DNA of 64,000 nt from Macrococcoides bohemicum (GCF_042658685.1 NZ_JBHSQY010000006.1); one strand, 5' to 3'; counted from the first letter of the stretch, positions 50,964 through 59,358 are shown. The notes: generated from the letters alone by a model not told the origin. Numbers and translations are program-made.

Positions 50964-52472
50964 TCAGCTTATATTTTGTGTTATTTCGGTTCTTCTGTCC
51001 TTGATTATAAGTATCTCACCGACTTCTAAATATTCACTGTATAGTTGATTTATTGAGCTTTCGTTGATGCTACCGACTATTTCTTTTAAATACATTCTGA
51101 AAGCAATTCGTAATGCTTTAGTTTGTTTAACCTGCTGTCTGATAAATTCAAAAAATATGCTTTTTGTTGTTACTTTTATAGTTGCATAACGTCCTTTTGA
51201 GGCACTCCAAATAAACGTATCGTTATTGTTCAATACGTCATAGAGTGTTGATTTAGGCATGTTGATTGCTTCTCTAAATGCAGTTCCTGACATCTCAACT
51301 ACGCCATTCTTAGCATTTTGTCCAATATAAGTGATTAAATCAGTTACACGTTCACTGTAATGACTACGTACACGATCCTCACGTTTCTTAGCATGATTTC
51401 TGAAAAATAATTTATTCTTTTCTTCGCTTGTCAGTTCACACCATGTATAAACCAACTCTGTAATATAAAACTTTGTTGCACCTTTGTAATTGCCTGAATA
51501 AGCACTTTTTACTTTTTGTAGCACAACGCTATCCTGTAATGGGTTGTGCAGGTTCTCATTAAACTTTCTCATCATATCAATGGTCTTAGAGATTGGCATA
51601 TGACAAGAATACATATGTAAAGCCATAGTAAAAATAGCATTATCACGCCCGATATTGCCTCCTGAACCCTCAATATGTCTAGTTGCATAGAGCTTATGAA
51701 ACCATAGCTCATGAATATTCTTTAGCTGTTTTACTACTTTTACAGATTTATCTTTTTCTACTTGCTTTAAGATATCTACACCTTCAAAATCTTTTGAAAA
51801 CGTGATTAAATCAGTAAAATCATACATATATTTATCGTTATGATATAAAATATTTGCTTCTGTCGGACATCTAAAGAAGCCGAAATGATTGCAACTAAAA
51901 TCCACACCTGGAATTGATTTATTAAAGAACTCTCTGATGTTCTGACTGATTCTCTTTGCGATTGTTACAGATCCACTCACTTTATGGCTATGTCCCTTTT
52001 TTACAAACACAGGAGTTTTCAATGTAAAATAAGCCTGGTAACCCTTTGGCGTGTCTAGGATTGTAGTTGGAATAATTCCTGCATCCTTCCCACATAATAC
52101 GATATCAGTTATTGTGATTGCCTTTTTATCTAAACCATCAAAGTCAACAACGAACGTATTTATCTGTTTAAGGTTATCTTCTGAATGACCAAAAACCTTA
52201 CCCTCTTTAGATCTTGCAAGTGTCTTATAGACATTAGGCGTAAAATGCGTTAGTTCTTTATGAGAATCCACTAACGCCTCAACCGAACCAAAGATCGTAT
52301 AATCCGTATCAATTAACGCTTCTTTAGAAAATGTTCCTGCGATTTTACCCGTTTTATATTTACTGTTTACTTTATTTTTACTTACAAATTTGGAGTTTTT
52401 ATATCGTTCAAAACGTAATCCAGACTTCAATATACTTTCGTATAACGAAACAATATCAATATTTTTGTACAT
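50964..52472 (-). CDS. rep: Plasmid replication initiator with primase C-terminal (PriCT) domain
   Basis: A 502-aa protein. The N-terminal catalytic-like region (about 60-230) includes NTFVVDFDGLDKKAI and HFGFFRCPTEANILYHNDKY, as in archaeo-eukaryotic primase-type Rep proteins. A PriCT-1-like helical domain (about 260-345: GGNIGRDNAIFTMALHMYSC..) is followed by a C-terminal winged-HTH (MSGTAFREAINMPKSTLYDV). It probably starts theta-type replication of this large plasmid. Expression appears limited by a leader hairpin that contains its SD and by an antisense RNA further upstream. Confidence 0.8.
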   Translation of the reverse strand: MYKNIDIVSLYESILKSGLRFERYKNSKFVSKNKVNSKYKTGKIAGTFSKEALIDTDYTIFGSVEALVDSHKELTHFTPNVYKTLARSKEGKVFGHSEDNLKQINTFVVDFDGLDKKAITITDIVLCGKDAGIIPTTILDTPKGYQAYFTLKTPVFVKKGHSHKVSGSVTIAKRISQNIREFFNKSIPGVDFSCNHFGFFRCPTEANILYHNDKYMYDFTDLITFSKDFEGVDILKQVEKDKSVKVVKQLKNIHELWFHKLYATRHIEGSGGNIGRDNAIFTMALHMYSCHMPISKTIDMMRKFNENLHNPLQDSVVLQKVKSAYSGNYKGATKFYITELVYTWCELTSEEKNKLFFRNHAKKREDRVRSHYSERVTDLITYIGQNAKNGVVEMSGTAFREAINMPKSTLYDVLNNNDTFIWSASKGRYATIKVTTKSIFFEFIRQQVKQTKALRIAFRMYLKEIVGSINESSINQLYSEYLEVGEILIIKDRRTEITQNIS

Positions 52473-52476
52473 AAAA

Positions 52477-52556
52477 AGCTACCTATCCTTTCTGTCAGAT
52501 GATTGATTCAATGACTAACTATTGATCAATATCTGTAAACAGAAAGAATGGTAGCT
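52477..52556 (-). promoter_or_regulatory. Rep leader hairpin sequestering the SD
   Basis: On the minus strand AGCTACCATTCTTTCTGT (from 52556) pairs with ACAGAAAGGATAGGTAGCT (ending 52477), with an inner stem CAGAT/ATCTG and ATTGAT/ATCAAT. The 3' arm contains the rep SD (AAAGGA) and is followed by five T and then the ATG at 52472. It can act as a translational block, a transcription attenuator, or both. Confidence 0.75.
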
Positions 52557-52680
52557 CAAATATAATATATATCTTCAAAAAAGATTAAAATGATAGCGTT
52601 TTCAAACCATTATCAGTTCGGTATCTTTAAAAAAGTATATAGTTATACATAAAATATATGCATAAATTTGTGCTTACATC

Positions 52681-52709
52681 TTGTTTTTTAAAGCACCCGA
52701 ATATATAAT
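52681..52709 (+). promoter_or_regulatory. Promoter of the antisense RNA to the rep leader
   Basis: TTGTTT at 52681-52686, exactly 17 bp, then consensus TATAAT at 52704-52709, facing away from rep. Confidence 0.65.
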
Positions 52710-52715
52710 GGTAGT

Positions 52716-52815
52716 AACAAATCAAAAACTTAACACTCTTGTTTGTTTCGGGTGTTTAAAAAACTCATGATCAAAACTTACCGTTAAAGCAGATGATTCC
52801 CGTCATCTGCTTTTT
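52716..52815 (+). ncRNA. Candidate countertranscript RNA controlling rep
   Basis: An RNA of about 100 nt would run from the promoter at 52681-52709 to the hairpin AAAGCAGATGA (52786-52796)/TCATCTGC (52803-52810) with five T. It is antisense to the presumed rep leader and contains no ORF. TTCGGGTGTTTAAAA (52747-52761) is complementary to TTTTAAAGCACCCGAA (52686-52701), which overlaps its promoter, so the rep leader can form a long alternative stem here. Size and layout recall RNAI of pSK41/pT181-type copy control. Confidence 0.62.
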
Positions 52816-52986
52816 CATTTGCTCTTATTTATTTACCAGATAAATAATTGAATCCCTTTGAGTTTCCCAGGCTCAAACAGATGCAAATGAAGATAGAAAG
52901 TTTTTTCATTAGTCGTATAGCTATTCAATTTTTAACTTATATTTACCATACACCAATAGAATTTAAAAGTAAATTCAAAATTTAAA

Positions 52987-53025
52987 AGTGCATAACACAT
53001 AGTATATAAACTATATGTTATGCAC
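52987..53025. repeat. Dyad downstream of the par operon (TGCATA type)
   Basis: AGTGCATAACAcATAGT and ACTATaTGTTATGCACT flank a short AT spacer, followed by ATGCATTATAT. It is related to the TGCATAG elements at 54203, 55794 and 60543. Possible centromere part or terminator. Confidence 0.5.
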
Positions 53026-53043
53026 TATGCATTATATCCTATA

Positions 53044-53349
53044 TTAATATTTACCTTTTCTACGAGCAATATCTATTTTCTGTTGAAGTGTTGCCTCATA
53101 AGACTTTTCGAATACTTCTTTATCTTCTCCTGATAATTTACTGATTAACATATCAATAGCTTCATCAACAATTAATGTCTTACTTTTCTGATTGAGATAG
53201 ACATTATATAATCCGATAAGTTTAGCATGTGTATCACCAGTAACACGAATTGATGTATAATCCAGTTTTTCTTTCTCAATATTTAAGTTTGCTAATGGAT
53301 TTTCTCTTTTCAGGTCTTTTCGTTTTTCTAAATCATCTAATAATCCCAT
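53044..53349 (-). CDS. Small ParB/ParR-like DNA-binding partition protein
   Basis: A 101-aa protein: basic N-terminus (MGLLDDLEKRKDLKRENPLA), a ribbon-like strand TSIRVTGDTHAKLIGLYNVY and following helices, consistent with an RHH-fold partition adaptor. The ATG at 53349 follows GGAGGGATAAT and lies at the parA stop. It would bind centromere repeats and stimulate ParA. Confidence 0.72.
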   Translation of the reverse strand: MGLLDDLEKRKDLKRENPLANLNIEKEKLDYTSIRVTGDTHAKLIGLYNVYLNQKSKTLIVDEAIDMLISKLSGEDKEVFEKSYEATLQQKIDIARRKGKY

Positions 53350-53350
53350 A

Positions 53351-54166
53351 TTATCCCTCCATCTTTTCAAGACGATCTAAAAACTCGTCTGTCAGTGCTT
53401 CATATTCTTTTAATGTTTTCTTATCCCAATGATCTTCTTCTGTAATACCATATTCATCCCAATACTTAACACGTTCCATCTGTTTAACAATATGATTGAA
53501 TACATGTTCATTATAAGTATCAGTTGCATCCTTTAATGTTGTCATATCTGTTTTTGTCTGTTTACTGAACATAACAGGTATAATACCAAGAATATCAAAA
53601 TTATTTTTATAGGTCTTTTTAAAGCGTACTAAGTGTTCTGTGAATTTATCAACAGCTCTAAACGATCTTCTATGTGTCTGCATAACAATTAATGAATAAT
53701 CGCAAGCGTATATTGCATTATTGCTAAAATCACTAATTGTAGGTGGAGTATCAATGATAACAATATCATATTCATCTCTAACACCATCAAGAAACATTGA
53801 TAAGACTTTAACCTTTTTATAGCTATCTAATGGAACTAATTCCAAAGGTAATCCTACCAGGTTAAAATCAGATGGAATAATATCAAGATTATCACTTAGA
53901 TTTATTGTACATTCTTTTCTATTCGTTTGGGTGATTCCTTTATAAATAGAGCGTTGCTCTAAATAATTATCTTCTTGCAGTAATTCAGGTTTGAAAGTTC
54001 TTACAAGTAGCTCTGTTGCATCAGCCTGTGGATCTAAATCTACTACTAGCACTTTCTTCTCCTTTTTTTCTGATAAGACATAAGCCATTAGACATGCTGT
54101 AGATGTTTTACTTACTCCACCCTTAAAGTTATTAATACTAATAATCTTTCCGTTTTTATCATCCAT
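53351..54166 (-). CDS. parA: ParA-family partition ATPase
   Basis: A 271-aa P-loop ATPase with deviant Walker A NNFKGGVSKTSTACLMAY near residue 12, VVDLDPQADATELL near 45 and Walker B YDIVIIDTPPTISDF near 135. It lacks an N-terminal HTH, so it is type Ib-like. It drives segregation of plasmid copies together with the small protein encoded right after it. RBS AAAGGAGTG. Three TGCATA-type repeats lie 37 bases upstream and may be its operator/centromere. Confidence 0.92.
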   Translation of the reverse strand: MDDKNGKIISINNFKGGVSKTSTACLMAYVLSEKKEKKVLVVDLDPQADATELLVRTFKPELLQEDNYLEQRSIYKGITQTNRKECTINLSDNLDIIPSDFNLVGLPLELVPLDSYKKVKVLSMFLDGVRDEYDIVIIDTPPTISDFSNNAIYACDYSLIVMQTHRRSFRAVDKFTEHLVRFKKTYKNNFDILGIIPVMFSKQTKTDMTTLKDATDTYNEHVFNHIVKQMERVKYWDEYGITEEDHWDKKTLKEYEALTDEFLDRLEKMEG

Positions 54167-54202
54167 TCATATCACTCCTTTTCTATATTATATCATGTAT
54201 AT

Positions 54203-54223
54203 TGCATAATGCATAGTGCATAG
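54203..54223. repeat. TGCATA direct repeats upstream of parA
   Basis: Three closely spaced TGCATA units (TGCATAATGCATAGTGCATA). The position just upstream of parA suggests operator or centromere function. Confidence 0.5.
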
Positions 54224-54275
54224 CATATAAAATATAAAGTATATTCTATACAATATATACTGATAAAGTTTAATA

Positions 54276-54512
54276 TTATGAAAATATATTAACGATTAAT
54301 ATTACAAATACAATTGGTATTAAGAATAACAATGTGATACCAAAGAATATTTGAAATAAGAACATGATTAATCCAGCAAGTAATTGTATTACTACGGGTG
54401 CAATCATTAGACAGACTGCAAAAAATATTATGGTTCCTAATCCTGGAAGTCCTTGAAATACAAATGCTAAAGTACCGAGTACAACAACTATCAATAATAA
54501 AAATCTATTCAT
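54276..54512 (-). CDS. Small membrane protein (78 aa)
   Basis: It begins MNRFLLLIVVVLGTLAFVFQ and has three hydrophobic stretches covering almost the whole length. ATG at 54512 follows AAAGGGGGTTAACAAA. Last gene of the three-gene unit headed by repeat copy A. Function unknown; it may be a membrane effector or holin-like. Confidence 0.6.
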   Translation of the reverse strand: MNRFLLLIVVVLGTLAFVFQGLPGLGTIIFFAVCLMIAPVVIQLLAGLIMFLFQIFFGITLLFLIPIVFVILIVNIFS

Positions 54513-54589
54513 TTTGTTAACCCCCTTTAATATAACTAGAATTATATTTTTCTTACGATTTAAACCACAATAATATAACAATAGTTATA

Positions 54590-54889
54590 TTACAGGCAGT
54601 TTTTTACAAAATTTATTACCTTTCTTTTTTCGGTAGGGGAGAGGACAGAGAGTATGCTTTGTAACTCATAATCAGGTGTATCTGACTGTTGCGTAAGACT
54701 ATCTAATGCTACCCCAAAATAATCAGCTATCTTAATCAGAGAAGGGGTATTTGGATATGATCTTCCATTCAACCAATTCGATATACTCATTTCACTGATT
54801 CCAATTTCATGAGCTAACTGTTTCTGATTAATTTCAAATTTAGCTAATAACTTTGTTAAGTTATCTTTTAATATGATATTACGATTCAT
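54590..54889 (-). CDS. XRE-family HTH regulator
   Basis: A 99-aa Cro/C1-type repressor: LAKFEINQKQLAHEIGISEM then SISNWLNGRSYPNTPSLIKI, with a short C-terminal helix SPTEKRKVINFVKNCL. ATG at 54889 follows AGGGG. It overlaps the upstream gene's stop region by the RBS. It may regulate the repeat-headed operons. Confidence 0.8.
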   Translation of the reverse strand: MNRNIILKDNLTKLLAKFEINQKQLAHEIGISEMSISNWLNGRSYPNTPSLIKIADYFGVALDSLTQQSDTPDYELQSILSVLSPTEKRKVINFVKNCL

Positions 54890-54891
54890 TT

Positions 54892-55140
54892 TTACCAACC
54901 CCTTAATTCTAATTCTTTCATTTGATATTCTATTAGAGCTTCACTTAATGTTGCATAAGGTATTGATCGACTAGCGTGTGTATATCCGTTGCCTTTTTCA
55001 TAAGTACAAACCATATATTCATCACCTTCAAGGACGACCATCAAATATGAGAAAACGATCTCTTTTGCTCGAACTATTTTTCCTGGAATACTACTCATTG
55101 GAATTTCTTTTCTTAGATTCTTCATGCTTATTTTTGCCAT
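54892..55140 (-). CDS. Hypothetical protein, 82 aa, first gene after repeat copy A
   Basis: A beta-rich small protein (IPGKIVRAKEIVFSYLMVVL.., YMVCTYEKGNGYTHASRSIP, LSEALIEYQMKELELRGW). RBS AGGAGG. The last part, ending in LSEALIEYQ, resembles phage/plasmid proteins with an 'EALxEY' tail. Function unknown. Confidence 0.6.
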   Translation of the reverse strand: MAKISMKNLRKEIPMSSIPGKIVRAKEIVFSYLMVVLEGDEYMVCTYEKGNGYTHASRSIPYATLSEALIEYQMKELELRGW

Positions 55141-55177
55141 TTTATGTTCCTCCTAATTTATCAGGTTGTTTAAAACC

Positions 55178-55702
55178 TTTTTTCAACTACACGAACTTGT
55201 GTTTTGAATTTATATATTTTATTTTTACATCTTAGAAATTGCATTGAATGGCTAAAAAATACAAGGACGACTTGTCGAACGTAGTGATGCCTTGTATTTT
55301 TTTGCTAGTTGAACACGAAGCAGAGCGAGTTGTGATAACTTCAATGCTAATCTAAGTAGTAAAAATAATATGAATTTAATGAACACGTACGTGTTGGAAA
55401 TATCAATAGCAATCGAGTGGGATAATGCGAGATTGCTTCAATGCCTTAAATAACCGAATTTTTCAAAATTCGGTTTTTCAAACGAATAATTGTGTGGATT
55501 TTGAGTTCATTTTCAACAGGAGCAGGGCAGGGGAGAAAATCAAGGAGTAAAGCGAAGCGTACCTTTATTTTCTAGCCTAGTTGAACACGAAGCATTGCGA
55601 GTTGTGACAACTGCTCTGCTAGGTTGAATAATGATAAAGACACACAATTTACAAACACGAAGTTCACGGAGTGTTTGTTCCATGCACTTTGGATTGTTCA
55701 AT
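55178..55702 (-). repeat. Structured intergenic repeat, copy A (divergent copy)
   Basis: About 525 bp. It begins at TTTTTTCAACTACACGAACT and ends after GTGTTTGTTCCATGCA. Successive stem-loops include AAATACAAGG/CCTTGTATTT (55257-55266 and 55290-55299), AACAC/GTTGT, GCAATC/GATTGC, CCGAATTTT/AAAATTCGG, GAAAAT..AAGG/CCTT..ATTTTC, CCTAGTTG/CAAC..CTAGG and CAAACAC/GTGTTTG (55652-55677). Many loops open with GAA/GAC and close with GA. An extra stem-loop AAACAATC/GATTGTTT follows near 55704-55736. It abuts the RBS of the 54276-55140 operon. Confidence 0.85.
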
Positions 55703-55793
55703 CAAACAATCGAACGCGATCTATGTGAGATTGTTTCAATGCAGTTAATAGTTTAGTTATTAAACTTTCCTTCATGCACTTATATAATTTATA

Positions 55794-55831
55794 AAGTATA
55801 GTGCATAGTATATAATCTATGCACTATACTT
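55794..55831. repeat. TGCATAG-type perfect dyad
   Basis: AAGTATAGTGCATAG and CTATGCACTATACTT, 15 bp each, at the 3' end of the 55833-56674 operon. It could be a terminator, but it shares its core with the par-region repeats. Confidence 0.6.
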
Positions 55832-55832
55832 A

Positions 55833-56180
55833 TTAATAATCACAAGCATAGTAGTGAATGTTTGTATTCATATCCATTTCCTTTAATCTTTCAAATACTT
55901 TCAATGCTTCTTTAGCTTTATATAAATACATATCATCATATTCATAACTCCCGAAATATGGACCATAATATACTGGTAATAATTCTTCTGCCTTATCAAA
56001 GTTTTCGATAATACTTGCTAATCTATTATAAATATCATTAACGGTTTCATTATCTAATTGTACGTGACCAGGATTGCCCAACTTATATTTTTTATCAAAA
56101 TAACCGTGTAAAGCATTGAACTTTCTTAGGTAGGCAAATCCATCTCTGTATTCATCTAAAATATACATATCTAATCCCAT
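55833..56180 (-). CDS. Conserved phage/plasmid hypothetical protein (MGLDMY family)
   Basis: A 115-aa protein beginning MGLDMYILDEYRDGFAYLRK, then FNALHGYF and ELLPVYYGPYFGSYEYDDMY. This MGLDMYL..RKxNAIHxWF..LLPTxxGxFFGSxxYDxxY pattern is shared by many phage and plasmid proteins of unknown function. It overlaps the upstream gene by one base. Its phage-like distribution makes an accessory or anti-host role reasonable. Confidence 0.65.
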   Translation of the reverse strand: MGLDMYILDEYRDGFAYLRKFNALHGYFDKKYKLGNPGHVQLDNETVNDIYNRLASIIENFDKAEELLPVYYGPYFGSYEYDDMYLYKAKEALKVFERLKEMDMNTNIHYYACDY

Positions 56181-56512
56181 TATTCATCCCATCCTTTAAT
56201 AAAATTTTCTCTAATTTCAACTTTGTTATATTGATTATTATTCATCCCACAATCAGCAAATTTTTGCTTAATAAAAGCAAAATCAAATGTATCATGCAGT
56301 AAAGAATTTAGTGTTTCATTTAAAAGATTTTTGAATTCTACTACATTCTCAAAATATTCATCTTCTAATAATTCAAGAGTTGGGGTGTTTGTATATTCCT
56401 CATCAATGTATTGTAGTAAGTATGTTTCTAATAAGCTATGAAGATATTCTGATGAAGAAATAATTCTTTCATTACCTTTAAAATCAGTAGAAATAATTTC
56501 ATACGTTTTCAT
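56180..56512 (-). CDS. Hypothetical acidic protein, 110 aa
   Basis: A soluble helical protein (SEYLHSLLETYLLQYIDEEY.., FENVVEFKNLLNETLNSLLH) with strong negative charge. RBS AAAGGAG. Middle gene of the operon headed by repeat copy B. Function unknown. Confidence 0.58.
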   Translation of the reverse strand: MKTYEIISTDFKGNERIISSSEYLHSLLETYLLQYIDEEYTNTPTLELLEDEYFENVVEFKNLLNETLNSLLHDTFDFAFIKQKFADCGMNNNQYNKVEIRENFIKGWDE

Positions 56513-56533
56513 GATTAATTCTCCTTTATTTAA

Positions 56534-56674
56534 TTAGTTTTGCGAGATTAAAGGGTACTCATCTACAAAGTTTACAGCTTTACTATCAGTGTCTAAATTC
56601 ACGTATAAAACATAGATAATCAATAAAACTACTGCTACCCACATCATAAAATCCGATACCGAAATTTTATTCAT
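56534..56674 (-). CDS. Small single-TM protein (46 aa)
   Basis: It begins MNKISVSDFMMWVAVVLLII and ends NFVDEYPLISQN: one TM helix plus an acidic tail. AAAAGGAGAG lies directly at the end of repeat copy B and eight bases before the ATG, so it is the first gene of that operon. Confidence 0.6.
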   Translation of the reverse strand: MNKISVSDFMMWVAVVLLIIYVLYVNLDTDSKAVNFVDEYPLISQN

Positions 56675-56686
56675 ATAAATCTCTCC

Positions 56687-57205
56687 TTTTTTCAACTACA
56701 CGAACTTGTGTTTGTTGGATTTATGTATTTAATTTTTACGGATTAGAAAGAGCATTGACCGAAAAATAATGCAAGGGCGACTTGTCGAACGTAGTGATCC
56801 CTTGCGTTACTTTTTCTAGTTGAACACGTAGCGTAGCGAGTTGTGAAACTTCAATGCTAGTCTAAGTAGTGAAAAATTATATAAATCCTTTCAAACACGT
56901 GAGTGGTTGAAAAGGGTCTAATCAGAACAACTGACGTAGGAAGTTGGTCAATGCCTTGCCATCAGGCTTTAGCCTGATACTTAATCAGTCCTTAATTGTG
57001 TGGATTTTGAGTTCATTTTCAACAGAAGCAGGGCAGGAGAGAAAATCAAGGAGTAAAGCGAAGCGTACCTTTATTTTCTAACCTAGTTGAACACGAGCAT
57101 TGCGAGTTGTGACAACTGCTCTGCTAGGTTGAATAATGATAAAGACACACAATTTACAAACACGAAGTTCACGTAGTGTTTGTTCCATGCAGTTTGGATC
57201 GTTCA
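56687..57205 (-). repeat. Structured intergenic repeat, copy B
   Basis: About 519 bp, nearly identical to copies C and D. The main stem is TAATGCAAGGG (56767-56777) with CCCTTGCGTTA (56799-56809), including a G-T wobble, around the conserved 21-base loop. Other stems: CAACT/AGTTG with loop GACGTAGGA, ATCAGGC/GCCTGAT, TTTCAA.CAC/GTG.TTGAAA, and CAAACAC/GTGTTTG. It abuts the RBS of the operon 55833-56674. Confidence 0.88.
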
Positions 57206-57233
57206 ATCGAATATAATGTAAAGTTACCTATAC

Positions 57234-57275
57234 AAAAAATCACAGGTAACTTTATATCGCTACCTGTGATTTTTT
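57234..57275. terminator. Terminator of the 57252-58824 operon
   Basis: AAAAAATCACAGGTA pairs with TACCTGTGATTTTTT, overlapping the 3' end of the 226-aa gene. Confidence 0.8.
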
Positions 57276-57932
57276 GTATAATTTATTAATAATGCTCTCA
57301 GTGGAATCATTTATTGTTATTTCTTCTATCGGGTCTGAATCAAATGTTATACATATTTGCTGTTCATCATTTAAATAGAATGAACTAAATAAAGCTGTAA
57401 ATCGAGTACAACCTAATAGTGACATCTTTTTGTAAATAGGCTTAACATAAGCATCATATAATGCATTATAGACTAACATCTCAATATTTGAAAATTCAAA
57501 TTCGTCTGTATCATTTTCTATCTTTATATACATTTCACCGTCCATATATTGATAGTTGTTTTTAAAATGTATTTCTGCAAATTCTAATGTTTTATTAATT
57601 AGTTCCTCTTTGTTGTTACGGTCAATTATTAAATTTAGATTTTCATCATCATATTCTCCATCTTCCAGTAACTCGCATAATTTAATAATATGATGATAGG
57701 TTTTAGGTTCTGCACGTTGATATGCATCTATAATCGTTTCATAGCTAAATTGTGATTCTGTAAAGATACGAGCCTCAATCTCAGTATCAAAATCTTCTAC
57801 AAAACATTCTCCACTTGTATTGTCGATGGCAACAAAACTGTCGCCATCTTCAAAATAGTACATACCATGATGTTCATCTGATTTTTGAAAGTTATTAATG
57901 ATTTTTTTACCTAGTCTTTTAGTTATTTTCAT
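57252..57932 (-). CDS. Hypothetical protein, 226 aa, with DpnD/PcfM-like N-terminal motif
   Basis: Near residues 30-60 it has SFVAIDNTSGECFVEDFDTE, the IDNTxGxxxVExFxTxEEA pattern common in small phage and plasmid proteins. The remaining ~165 residues are acidic and unrecognised (DYNLIIDRNNKEELI-type helices, CITFDSDPIEEITINDSTES). It shares one base with the stop of the preceding gene. RBS GGAGGTAG. Confidence 0.55.
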   Translation of the reverse strand: MKITKRLGKKIINNFQKSDEHHGMYYFEDGDSFVAIDNTSGECFVEDFDTEIEARIFTESQFSYETIIDAYQRAEPKTYHHIIKLCELLEDGEYDDENLNLIIDRNNKEELINKTLEFAEIHFKNNYQYMDGEMYIKIENDTDEFEFSNIEMLVYNALYDAYVKPIYKKMSLLGCTRFTALFSSFYLNDEQQICITFDSDPIEEITINDSTESIINKLYKKSQVAI

Positions 57933-58321
57933 TATGCTACCTCCAATAATCCTGTTATTTCTGCTAATTCTTCCTGGTCATATTCGACAAGTGTTTCTTC
58001 ACAAAAATGAGATATTATTTCTAATAATTCATCCTCATCTGAAAAGTTAAATAGTACCTCTTTTTTCCATAAATCTGTACCATCACCCGTAGTAGCTTCA
58101 TAATATACTTGTCTATCGGCTAAACCTAAATACGTTGTTAATTCAAAGATACTATCATTACATTCTGTATAATATAATGATATTTTCCCAGTACGTTTAA
58201 ATAACTCAAAATCATCTGTACTACTCGACAAATCAACACATTCATCATCTTCAAATTCATATTTGAAGTATTCCTCTAACGCTGAACAAATTTTATTAAA
58301 GTTATATGTTTTAATATTCAA
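57932..58321 (-). CDS. Hypothetical very acidic protein, 129 aa
   Basis: Asp/Glu-rich (YFKYEFEDDECVDLSSSTDD.., FSDEDELLEIISHFCEETLV, YDQEELAEITG). TTG at 58321 is preferred to ATG 58339 because GGGGAGG lies eight bases upstream. Strong negative charge is a property of DNA-mimic antirestriction proteins, but no fold is recognised. Confidence 0.52.
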   Translation of the reverse strand: MNIKTYNFNKICSALEEYFKYEFEDDECVDLSSSTDDFELFKRTGKISLYYTECNDSIFELTTYLGLADRQVYYEATTGDGTDLWKKEVLFNFSDEDELLEIISHFCEETLVEYDQEELAEITGLLEVA

Positions 58322-58562
58322 AGTAGAATTCCTCCCCATTATTGATTGCTATAAATTTTTGCATGAAATAATTATCAAAAATACCATTACAATTATGGTC
58401 TTTGGTAAATCCTCTAAATACTTCTTCATGTTTATCTTGATTTAAAGTCATATCATTGTAACTCAATTCAAAATTAATTAAGCTTAGAATTAAAGTTTCA
58501 TAGGGAATTTCATGTAACAGTTGTGTTAAGGTTTCAACAGTAAATTCAGTTGGATTATTCAT
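58311..58562 (-). CDS. Hypothetical protein, 83 aa
   Basis: A small acidic protein (TVETLTQLLHEIPYETLILS.., GIFDNYFMQKFIAINNGEEF). RBS AAGGAG. It overlaps neighbours on both sides, showing a compact four-gene operon. Function unknown. Confidence 0.55.
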   Translation of the reverse strand: MNNPTEFTVETLTQLLHEIPYETLILSLINFELSYNDMTLNQDKHEEVFRGFTKDHNCNGIFDNYFMQKFIAINNGEEFYFEY

Positions 58563-58824
58563 AATCTAAATCTCCTTTGTAAGTAGGATTAGGGTAAAGG
58601 GTTAAATTTATCTTTCCAGTTTCATCAGGATACATTTCGTTCATATTAACGTAATATTCAGGTGCAGTAACTTGGAGGGCTTTTACAATTGAATACAACA
58701 TATTTTCTTCTTCATTGTCTAAATCTTTTACAGTAAAATTTTCTAAGATTAAAGAACCATTGGTATCTTTGCGGTATTCCAACATAGATAATGTGTTATT
58801 TTCATTTTCAGCATATACAATCAT
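58555..58824 (-). CDS. Hypothetical protein, 89 aa, first gene after repeat copy C
   Basis: A beta-rich acidic protein (MIVYAENENNTLSMLEYRKD.., LYPNPTYKGDLDYE). ATG at 58824 lies eight bases after GGAGAG, which itself abuts the repeat. Function unknown. Confidence 0.55.
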   Translation of the reverse strand: MIVYAENENNTLSMLEYRKDTNGSLILENFTVKDLDNEEENMLYSIVKALQVTAPEYYVNMNEMYPDETGKINLTLYPNPTYKGDLDYE

Positions 58825-58838
58825 CACTACATCTCTCC

Positions 58839-59347
58839 TTTTTTCAACTACACGAACTTGTGTTTGTTGGATTTATGTATTTAATTTTTACGGATTAGAA
58901 AGAGCATTGACCGAAAAATAATGCAAGGGCGACTTGTCGAACGTAGTGATCCCTTGCATTACTTTTTCTAGTTGAACACGAAGCAGGGCGAGTTGTGAAA
59001 CTTCAATGCTACTCTAAGTAGTGAAAAATTATATAAATCCTTTCAAACACGTGAGTGGTTGAAAAGGGTCTAATCAGAACAACTGACGTAGGAAGTTGGT
59101 CAATGCCTTGCCATCAGCCTTTAGCCTGATACTTAATCAGTCCTTAATTGTGTGGATTTTGAGTTCATTTTCAACGGAAGCAGGGCAGGGGAGTAAATCA
59201 AGGAGTAAAGCGAAGCGTACCTTTATTTTCTAACCTAGTTGAACACGAGCATTGCGAGTTGTGACAACTGCTCTGCTAGGTTGAATAATGATAAAGACAC
59301 ACAATTTACAAACACGAAGTTCACGGAGTGTTTGTTCCATGCAGTTT
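58839..59347 (-). repeat. Structured intergenic repeat, copy C
   Basis: About 509 bp. Main stem TAATGCAAGGG (58919-58929)/CCCTTGCATTA (58951-58961). Terminal stem-loop CAAACAC/GTGTTTG near 59310-59335. It abuts the RBS of operon 57252-58824. Confidence 0.88.
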
Positions 59348-59358
59348 ATATACAAAAA

